Assembly: GCA_036745245.1 (NCBI GenBank)
Contig: DAIOGN010000102.1
Location: forward strand, 1 to 12,188
Direction of reading: 5' to 3'
Source: DAIOGN01 sp036745245
Lineage (GTDB): Bacteria > Zixibacteria > MSB-5A5 > JAUVRN01
Length of the DNA: 12,188 bases
Shown here: positions 7,555-12,188 of the stretch, piece by piece
Position numbering within the stretch: position 1 is the first letter of the stretch
How the letters are laid out: every line of letters starts with the position of its first letter
The notes under the pieces: model-generated
Told to the model about the DNA's origin: nothing
The model's database searches: none
Seen by the model: the letters and a program-made list of their open reading frames with translations, nothing else
Translations under genes and position numbers: made by a program

Positions 7555-7578
7555 GGGTCAACCCCGCACCATTGACCC
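7555..7578. repeat. Palindrome GGGTCAA-N10-TTGACCC upstream of cysteine desulfurase
   Basis: GGGTCAA (7555-7561) and TTGACCC (7572-7578) are perfect seven-base inverted arms separated by 10 bases, 68-91 bases upstream of the desulfurase start. The right arm contains TTGACC, which with TAAGTT (7595-7600) at a 17-base spacing could be a weak promoter for the desulfurase. If so, a protein bound at the palindrome would cover the -35. The same geometry with GGGTCAG/CTGACCC recurs at 11362-11385. Confidence 0.4.
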
Positions 7579-7591
7579 CGCTGGTCCGTCT

Positions 7592-7612
7592 GGGTAAGTT
7601 AATTTCACGGAC
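7592..7612. repeat. Copy A of a 16-base sequence shared with 11362-11377
   Basis: GGGTAAGTTAATTTCA at 7592-7607 matches GGGTCAGGTAATTTCA at 11362-11377 in 14 of 16 positions, and both are followed shortly by GAC. This copy is flanked by its own six-base inverted arms, GTCCGT (7584-7589) and ACGGAC (7607-7612). It sits about 54 bases before the desulfurase start. It may be an operator, a leader hairpin, or a dispersed repeat. Confidence 0.4.
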
Positions 7613-7645
7613 GCGGGATGCCACGCACATCTCCCCCTGAGCCCC

Positions 7646-8821
7646 ATGATCTATCTCGACAACGGCGCCACCACGTTTCCAAAACCCGATGTGGTGTATC
7701 GACAGATGGACCAGTTTTATCGCACCCACGGGGTCAACCCCGGGCGGTCCGGGTTCGATCTGTGCCTCGAGGCCGGCTCCGTCATCGAAGATACGCGCAA
7801 GCTGCTCACCCGCTTCTTCAACGGCACCGACCCGAATCGGCTGGTGTTCGGATACAATGCCACCGATGCCCTCAATCTGGCGATCTTCGGCCTGGTGCAA
7901 CCGGGCGATCACGTGGTGACCACCACCCTCGAACACAACTCGGTGCTTCGGCCGTTGTATCACCTGATGCGCGACGCCCATGTGGAAGTGGACCACGTGC
8001 CCTTCGATGCGAAGGGATTCGTCTCGCCCGATGAGGTGGTTCGGCGCTTCAAGCGCAACACGCGGATGGTGGCCGTCAACCACGGCTCCAATGTGATCGG
8101 CACCGTTCAGGATCTCGCGGCCATCGGCCGGCACTGTCGCTCGCGAGGGATTCTGTTCCTCACCGACGCGTCGCAGACGGCAGGCAAGGTCCCCGTGGAT
8201 CTGCAGGGGATGAACCTGGACGTCATCGCGTTCACGGGGCACAAGTCCCTCATGGGCCCCATGGGAGTGGGCGGACTGTGCGTGCGTGAGGGAGTCGACA
8301 TCCGCCACACGCGCGCCGGCGGCTCGGGGGTGCGCTCCGCACAGCATTTACATCTCGACGAATACCCTTACCGGCTGGAGTATGGAACGCCGAATCTCCC
8401 GGGCATTGTCGGACTCAATGTCGGAGTGAGGTGGGTGCAGGAGCAGGGCCAGGGGGTCATCGAAGAGCGCGAGTTCAGGCTGCTCGAGAAGCTGCGAGAC
8501 GGTCTGCGAGAGATCGAACAGGTGGAACTCTACTGCCAGGACGACCTGACCGGTCACATCGGCGTGCTGTCGTTCAACGTGCGGGGGATGGAGGCGGCGG
8601 ACGTGGGCACCATGCTGGACGTGGACTACAACATCGCCTGCCGCACGGGATTGCACTGTGCGCCCCTGGTGCACGAGCAACTCGGCACCGACAAACTGCA
8701 CGGGTCCGTTCGCTTCGGACTCGGCCCGTTCACAACGGAAGAACACATCGACGCGGCCATTGTGGCCGTTTCGGAAATCGCCGCGCTGCGCAGCGCTATG
8801 GCGTCGGCGAAGAAGCGCTAG
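7646..8821 (+). CDS. Cysteine desulfurase family PLP-dependent enzyme (class V aminotransferase fold)
   Basis: A 391-residue cytoplasmic protein matching the cysteine desulfurase-like family (TIGR01977 type). It starts MIYLDNGATTFPKP, carries TLEHNSVLRPL and TDASQTAGKVPVDL, and has the PLP-binding lysine K200 in FTGHKSLMGPMG. C338 in CRTGLHCAP is the position of the sulfur-accepting catalytic Cys, and C332 lies nearby. RLEYGTPNLPG is also typical. Family members release sulfur from cysteine as a protein persulfide, though substrates of this subgroup are mostly untested. There is no clear Shine-Dalgarno before the ATG, but the start matches the family start exactly. It converges on the dsrC operon, overlapping the last 26 bases of the DsrK-like gene. 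Sulfur donation to DsrC is my inference from this context. Confidence 0.9.
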   Translation: MIYLDNGATTFPKPDVVYRQMDQFYRTHGVNPGRSGFDLCLEAGSVIEDTRKLLTRFFNGTDPNRLVFGYNATDALNLAIFGLVQPGDHVVTTTLEHNSVLRPLYHLMRDAHVEVDHVPFDAKGFVSPDEVVRRFKRNTRMVAVNHGSNVIGTVQDLAAIGRHCRSRGILFLTDASQTAGKVPVDLQGMNLDVIAFTGHKSLMGPMGVGGLCVREGVDIRHTRAGGSGVRSAQHLHLDEYPYRLEYGTPNLPGIVGLNVGVRWVQEQGQGVIEEREFRLLEKLRDGLREIEQVELYCQDDLTGHIGVLSFNVRGMEAADVGTMLDVDYNIACRTGLHCAPLVHEQLGTDKLHGSVRFGLGPFTTEEHIDAAIVAVSEIAALRSAMASAKKR

Positions 8822-10163
8822 GGCCGGCGGCCGGCCACGGCACGAGCGCGTCGGCCACGGTCTCCGTCACCGTCTTCACCTCCACGCCCAGCTTATAGTG
8901 CCGGTTCAGCTCGGCGAGCTGATCGATGCAGTTATGGCACGGCGCCACGACGACGCTTGCTTCTGTCGCGCGGATCTGGTCCGCCTTGATCCGACCCGCT
9001 TCCAGCCGGCGGTCTGCGAAGCGCGTCATGGTCAGCTGGCCGCCACCCCCGCCGCAGCAGAAGTTCTCCTCCCGATTCGGCGTCATCTCCACGAAGTCGG
9101 CGACGGCACGGCCGAGCAGCCGGCGTTGCGGTTCGCTCACACCTCCGAGCCGCACCAGGTTGCACGGATCGTGAAGCGTGCAGCGTTTCGAGTGACGGGA
9201 TGGATCGAGCTGAATCCTCCCCTCCTCCAGGTAGCGCTCCAGAAGATCGAGGATGCTCTCCATGGGAACGTCGTCTGAACTCTTCCGCCACTCCACGCCC
9301 TCCCACCGGTTGGCGTTGTAGCCGTGGCCACACTCGCCCAGGACGATGCCGCGCACGCCGAGACGCCTGGCCGACTCCTGAAGGCGGCCTGCGATGAGCG
9401 CCCCCGAGTCGTTGCAGCCGCTGAACAGGGCATAGTTGGTGACATCGTACGCATCTGTCGAGAAGGTCCAAGTTGCCCCGGCGGCGTGAAAGAGCTTCGC
9501 GGCGGCCAACAGCGACAGGGGGTAGAACTTCGCCTCGCGCGGGTTGATGGCGTACAGAAAGTCCACGCCCGGGCGGTCGATCGGCATCTCCGCGGCCGGA
9601 TCCCCGGTTTCGCCGCGCAGCTCATCCTGCAGCCAGTCCACCGTTTCCAGCCACTCTTCCCGCGTGATGCCCATGTTGTTGCCGGACTCGAGCGCCTTGT
9701 TCACCGTGGACTGAAGTTCGCTGGGCACCATGCCGGCCGCTGCCAGGGCCGAGCGCCCAGCGCGGATAATGCGGTCGAGGCCGATACCCATGGTGCAGTT
9801 GATCGTGCAGCGCCCGCAGAGCGAGCAGCAGCCGAACAACGCGTCGATCCACTCGCGCGCCAGGGCGGGGTCGAGCGTTTGCGCTCCGGAGAGCGTTGGG
9901 AGATGCTTGCCGGTCCAGGTGTGCTCGCGCGCGAACACACTGGAGACCAGGTTGGCCTTGTAAGCGGGAATCGCCTTCGCCTCAGGCTGGGTGAGATAGT
10001 AGTGGCAGGTCTCGGCACAGAGGCCGCAGTGCACGCAGGTTTGCATCTGCGCTGCCAGCTCCGCGTCCAGGTGTTCGGCCAGCGCGGTCTGCATGACCGC
10101 CAGTTCGGACTCGGAAGGTGCCAGCACGTGGCTTGCGCGTGACAGGTCTTCAGCTTCCGGCAT
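8796..10163 (-). CDS. DsrK/HmeD/TmcB-like heterodisulfide reductase-type iron-sulfur protein
   Basis: A 455-residue protein without a signal peptide, predicted at the cytoplasmic face. It has two CxxCxxCxxxC ferredoxin motifs (C43-C46-C49-C53 and C113-C116-C119-C123). Then come LGECGHGYNANRW, typical of DsrK/HmeD, and a full CCG domain: C334 in HDPCNL, C369-C370 in NFCCGGGGG, and C409/C412 in PCHNC. In HdrB/HdrD relatives CCG cysteines hold the catalytic cluster that acts on heterodisulfides; in DsrK the proposed substrate is the DsrC disulfide or trisulfide. The ATG at 10163 has a GGAG site about six bases upstream. A GTG at 10205 gives a longer version without a visible site. The gene overlaps the membrane-subunit gene by 14 bases and follows dsrC, supporting a DsrC-linked complex. 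It could equally be called HdrD-like. Confidence 0.9.
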   Translation of the reverse strand: MPEAEDLSRASHVLAPSESELAVMQTALAEHLDAELAAQMQTCVHCGLCAETCHYYLTQPEAKAIPAYKANLVSSVFAREHTWTGKHLPTLSGAQTLDPALAREWIDALFGCCSLCGRCTINCTMGIGLDRIIRAGRSALAAAGMVPSELQSTVNKALESGNNMGITREEWLETVDWLQDELRGETGDPAAEMPIDRPGVDFLYAINPREAKFYPLSLLAAAKLFHAAGATWTFSTDAYDVTNYALFSGCNDSGALIAGRLQESARRLGVRGIVLGECGHGYNANRWEGVEWRKSSDDVPMESILDLLERYLEEGRIQLDPSRHSKRCTLHDPCNLVRLGGVSEPQRRLLGRAVADFVEMTPNREENFCCGGGGGQLTMTRFADRRLEAGRIKADQIRATEASVVVAPCHNCIDQLAELNRHYKLGVEVKTVTETVADALVPWPAAGPSASSPTP

Positions 10164-10793
10164 GGGAGTCTCCGACGTGGGCGGCGGGCCGGGCCAGGAC
10201 GCCACGGCGGCCGAAGAACCGGCCGAACGTAATCCGGCTCACGAAAAACAGCGCACAGTGCCGGATCTTTCCAAGAGGAACATAGAGCAAGAGCAGGACA
10301 GCAATGGCCAGGAAGGGAACAGCGAACTTCCCTGTGCGCACCGTGGCGGCGGCTGCGATCACGAAAGCCGTCACGAGAACGTTGGCCACGTAATCGTCGG
10401 GTGTGCTGATGGCTCGGAGAGCGAAGGTCGCCGGCCTCTTGACGAGGAGGCCCGCTCCGGCCACAGCGCCGCCGACCAGACACCAGAACAGCATGCCTCG
10501 CACCGGATCGGCTGCGTTGTACGAGNNNNNNNNNNAATGAATCCGGCAGCAATGCCCAGGTGGTAGATGACGCCCGCCAAAAACGTCGGCACGTGTTTCC
10601 GGGCGCTCTCCTTGGCCCAGGGCATCATGCCGGCGAACAGCGCGTAACGGATCCCCTCGCGTTCACTGCCGACAGGTGGAGCCAGAGGACGGCGCGAACC
10701 GAAGCGGCGGGTGGCCCACAGGGTGTACGCGATTCCCAGCACGGCGAAGAGGGAAGCGGCGACGACCGACAGAGCCAGCCAGCGGGGGATCAT
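10150..10793 (-). CDS. DsrM/TmcC/NarI-like membrane cytochrome b subunit (interrupted by assembly gap)
   Basis: One membrane protein read in two pieces around a run of N. The N-terminal piece (86 residues) has a helix at about 5-26, then MMPWAKESARKH, and a second helix containing H78 in VIYHLGIAAGF. The C-terminal piece has three more hydrophobic segments and ends GKIRHCALFFVSRITFGRFFGRRGVL. Five helices, the helix-borne His and the GKIRH motif fit the NarI/DsrM/TmcC family, whose members bind heme b and exchange electrons with menaquinone. The two pieces are out of frame across exactly 10 N. The real missing length must leave remainder 2 modulo 3, so this is a gap, not a frameshift. The ATG follows the dsrC stop by eight bases, and the 3' end overlaps the DsrK-like gene. 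Confidence 0.82.
10526..10535. other. Assembly gap (10 N)
   Basis: Ten ambiguous bases sit inside the membrane-subunit gene, between the end of its second helix and the SYNAADPVRG stretch. Reading frames on either side do not join across exactly 10 bases, so 10 is a placeholder length. By comparison with related subunits perhaps 10-30 residues are missing here; that range is an estimate. Confidence 0.98.
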
Positions 10794-10801
10794 GGAGCAG
10801 C

Positions 10802-11125
10802 CTACACGCAGCCGTCCGGTTTGGGTAGGCCGGCCAGCTTGCAGGCCCCCTTCGCCGGTCCCGACGGGAACAACTCGTAGATCCGCTTGAGCGGCAGGCC
10901 GGTGGTCTTGCAGATCGAGCGCACCATGGGAGCCGTGTTGTGCTGGAGATAGTGTTCGCGAATGAAGTTGATCACCGACCAGTGCTCGGGCGAAAGCTCC
11001 GGGATCCCTTCCTGGGCTTGAGCCAGGGCCAGGGCCACGTGCGGGTCCCAGTCCGAGGGGCTGGTGAGAAAGCCTTCTTCATTGAGAACTAGCTGCTGGC
11101 CGTTGACGTCGAGGTGCGAGCTCAT
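10802..11125 (-). CDS. dsrC: DsrC sulfur-carrier protein with both conserved cysteines
   Basis: A 107-residue cytoplasmic protein of the DsrC/TusE family. It begins MSSHLDVNGQQLVLNEEGFL, has the middle region LSPEHWSVINFIREHYLQH, and ends with the mobile arm KGACKLAGLPKPDGCV. The arm has C95 and the penultimate C106 separated by ten residues, the pair that defines true DsrC. In sulfite reducers and sulfur oxidisers these cysteines carry a trisulfide or disulfide that a DsrK-type enzyme reduces or forms. TusE proteins of tRNA thiolation normally keep only the penultimate Cys, so I favour DsrC. I choose the ATG at 11125 because it gives the usual length; a GTG ten codons upstream has no ribosome site. 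It is the first gene of a dsrC-membrane subunit-DsrK-like operon. Confidence 0.93.
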   Translation of the reverse strand: MSSHLDVNGQQLVLNEEGFLTSPSDWDPHVALALAQAQEGIPELSPEHWSVINFIREHYLQHNTAPMVRSICKTTGLPLKRIYELFPSGPAKGACKLAGLPKPDGCV

Positions 11126-11194
11126 GGTGGTCCCCAGGTGTGATTCAGCCCCCACCCAATGTAATCAAGCTCATGCAGAAACGGTAGCCCCATT

Positions 11195-11222
11195 GTCCCC
11201 GCGCGGCGGCCGCCCGCGGGAC
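11195..11222. repeat. GC-rich inverted repeat upstream of dsrC
   Basis: GTCCCCGCG (11195-11203) pairs with CGCGGGAC (11215-11222) with one bulged base, and the enclosed bases include the palindrome GCGGCCGC. It lies 70-97 bases upstream of the dsrC start. There is no T run, so a terminator is unlikely. It could be a leader hairpin or chance in GC-rich sequence. Confidence 0.25.
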
Positions 11223-11257
11223 GGCCATCGAGCGCTAAGTGAGAGTCCTGCAAGGCA

Positions 11258-11326
11258 ATCGTTGGCTGCCCAGCGACGCCCGCTGAACCGGGTGAGCGGC
11301 CCGGGAAAGCCATGCGGCCAACCGAT
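11258..11326. other. Possible structured element in the dsrC divergent region
   Basis: ATCGTTGGC (11258-11266) pairs with GCCAACCGAT (11317-11326) apart from one bulged base, enclosing CCGCT...AGCGG (11280-11298) and GCC-ATGC-GGC (11310-11318). A competing hairpin, TCGTTGG/CCAGCGA (11259-11276), is also possible. I recognise no riboswitch or RNA family. The 340 bases between dsrC and the surface protein gene contain no convincing gene. Confidence 0.25.
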
Positions 11327-11361
11327 TCTGCGTGCCAATCGATTCAGGGGACATTATTGTG

Positions 11362-11397
11362 GGGTCAGGTAATTTCAGCTGACCCGCTCGTGTCAGC
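11362..11397. repeat. Palindrome GGGTCAG-N10-CTGACCC with overlapping alternative hairpin (copy B)
   Basis: GGGTCAG (11362-11368) and CTGACCC (11379-11385) are perfect arms separated by 10 bases, with TAATTTCA inside the loop. GCTGAC (11378-11383) can instead pair with GTCAGC (11392-11397), so two mutually exclusive stems share one arm. The element is about 80-100 bases upstream of the surface protein start and about 240 bases upstream of dsrC. It shares geometry with 7555-7578 and 14 of 16 bases with 7592-7607. The preceding AGGGGACATTATTGTGGGGTCAG is in the style of short palindromic repeats linked to IS200-like (RAYT) transposases, which I recall only generally. Confidence 0.45.
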
Positions 11398-11465
11398 GTC
11401 TCGCAGTGCCAAACGGCCGTAACAGTTTCACCCATTAGTCGTCAACACCTTTGACTGGAGGTTTC

Positions 11466-12188
11466 ATGTCTCCTCATGCGTTCAGGCTTGGCCTGATTCT
11501 CTCAGCCCTTTGGATTGCAACGCTGGCCCAACCAGCGCTCGGTGTGCCGCCCGCGGTGGTGAATTTCCAGGGCATGCTCTCCGATTCAGCCGGAGCGCCG
11601 CTGGAGGGTTCGTTCAGCGTCACGTTCTCGCTCTACGGAGTTCCATTTGGTGGCTCGCCATTGTGGACCGAAACCAAGAGCGTCGCTACAGACTCGGAAG
11701 GCAGGTTCTCCGTCCTTCTGGGTGAATCCACTCCGCTGGACGAGTCCTATTTCGGTGTCGGCCCGCGCTATCTGGGAATCACCATCCCTCCCGATCCGGA
11801 ACTTGTCCCGCGCCAGCAGCTGGTGTCGGTTCCGTATGCCCTTCGCATCGCCTCCATCGCGGGCGCCGCCGGCGGCCAGGTGTTCGGAGATCTCGACCTT
11901 TCGGGCGAGATCCTCGCGCAGGGTCCCACCAGCCTGATCCGATTCCAGTACAATACCTTTGCCGAGCTGCCCGACCCGACGGCCTATCACGGCGCCATCG
12001 GCCACGTACACGACTCGGGCGCGGTCTTCTTCGCGCACGCCGGGGCCTGGGTGCGGCTGGCCAATGCCTCTGACGTCGCTGTTCTCAGCCGCCTGTCTGC
12101 ACCCGACGGCGATCCCGACTCGGCGGTCGTAGTGGACACGGCCGGGGACGTGCATGTTCTCGGCGTGCTTCAAGGGCTCGGCGGTCCG
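11466..12188 (+). CDS. Secreted surface protein, N-terminal 241 residues (cut by window end)
   Basis: An open frame of 241 codons runs off the window. A signal peptide covers about residues 1-26, ending near QPALG. VVNFQG at 31-36 and LSDSAGAPLEGSFSVTFSLY follow, then SPLWTETKSV, GRFSVLLG, RYLGI and VPYALRIA (122-129). This order is typical of large secreted surface or fibre-like proteins of uncultured FCB-related bacteria, in which an N-terminal beta-sandwich precedes repeat or trimeric fibre regions. GAIGHVHDSGAVFFAHAGAW at 176-195 resembles a short repeat unit seen in such proteins. TGGAGG at 11456-11461 sits four bases before the ATG. Function is unknown; adhesion or a surface structure is a guess. 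The missing C-terminus could carry a sorting signal or intramolecular chaperone. Confidence 0.8.
   Translation, partial: MSPHAFRLGLILSALWIATLAQPALGVPPAVVNFQGMLSDSAGAPLEGSFSVTFSLYGVPFGGSPLWTETKSVATDSEGRFSVLLGESTPLDESYFGVGPRYLGITIPPDPELVPRQQLVSVPYALRIASIAGAAGGQVFGDLDLSGEILAQGPTSLIRFQYNTFAELPDPTAYHGAIGHVHDSGAVFFAHAGAWVRLANASDVAVLSRLSAPDGDPDSAVVVDTAGDVHVLGVLQGLGGP

Noticed and set aside
7731..7742. 12-base GGGTCAACCCCG repeated from 7555-7566
   Set aside because: The second copy encodes the conserved GVNPG part of the desulfurase, so the match is explained by coding constraint plus GC bias.
7325..8347. Minus-strand open frame of 340 codons opposite the cysteine desulfurase
   Set aside because: It is antisense to the well-supported PLP enzyme, and its His/Gly/Val-rich product has no known motif.
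10164..10205. Longer DsrK-like protein starting at a GTG at 10205
   Set aside because: There is no ribosome site upstream and the added residues are Pro-rich. The ATG at 10163 has a GGAG at good spacing.
11261..11322. Possible integron attC site (GTTGGC ... GCCAAC)
   Set aside because: The order and orientation of the half-sites are reversed relative to attC, the RYYYAAC/GTTRRRY cores do not match, and there is no integrase or gene cassette.
11258..11330. Possible tRNA on the minus strand (GGTTCAG flanked by CCCG/CGGG)
   Set aside because: The arm has only four pairs and a six-base loop, and no acceptor or anticodon arms fit around it.
11250..11330. Possible cyclic-di-GMP (GEMM) riboswitch
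   Set aside because: A CGACGC stretch and a following AACCGAT recall GEMM, but the conserved GCAAACC, GNRA loop and GACGCAAAGCC parts are missing.
11235..11435. Small minus-strand open frames in the dsrC/surface-protein divergent region
   Set aside because: They lack ribosome sites, have no recognisable motif, and one reads straight through the palindromic element.

Overview
The window is GC-rich bacterial DNA, gene-dense, with genes on both strands and short divergent promoter regions. Secreted and surface proteins (an S46 dipeptidyl-peptidase, an OmpA-type outer-membrane protein, a lipoprotein metallopeptidase, and a surface protein opening with a VNFQG motif) point to a diderm. The VNFQG-type start and this S46 subtype suggest an uncultured lineage near the FCB group, Eisenbacteria, Krumholzibacteriota or Latescibacterota. 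That placement is an inference from protein style and is weak. A run of 10 N at 10526-10535 shows this is a draft or metagenome assembly.

Layout. 29-1243 (+): lipoprotein with an HExxH zinc-peptidase motif. 1265-1396 (-): C-terminal fragment of a nitroreductase/SagB-like enzyme, apparently a gene remnant. 1456-3648 (-): S46 dipeptidyl-peptidase. 3929-4207 (+): small conserved protein of unknown function. 4213-4238: hairpin between convergent genes. 4279-5505 (-): OmpA-family protein with a LamG-like middle domain. 5657-6688 and 6691-7320 (-): Pit-type phosphate transporter with its DUF47/PhoU-like partner. 7321-7645: divergent intergenic region with several inverted repeats. 7646-8821 (+): cysteine desulfurase-family PLP enzyme, converging on and overlapping a three-gene minus-strand operon at 8796-11125. 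11126-11465: divergent region with palindromes. 11466-12188 (+): start of a surface protein cut by the window end.

The most interesting part is 7646-11125. The minus-strand operon encodes a complete DsrC (both arm cysteines present), a five-helix NarI/DsrM-like membrane subunit interrupted by the N gap, and a DsrK/HmeD/TmcB-like iron-sulfur protein with two 4Fe-4S motifs and a CCG domain. In sulfur-metabolising microbes this combination moves electrons between membrane quinones and the DsrC thiols. No DsrAB, DsrJOP or Aps/Qmo gene is visible here. The convergent cysteine desulfurase could supply persulfide sulfur. The inferred picture is a compact DsrC-linked membrane redox module that may handle cysteine-derived or other organic sulfur rather than sulfite. 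Only genome-wide context can show whether the siroheme sulfite reductase is really absent.

A 16-base sequence (14 of 16 identical) and a GGGTCAR-N10-YTGACCC inverted-repeat form recur upstream of the cysteine desulfurase and in the divergent region beside dsrC. These are either a shared operator or a dispersed palindromic repeat.
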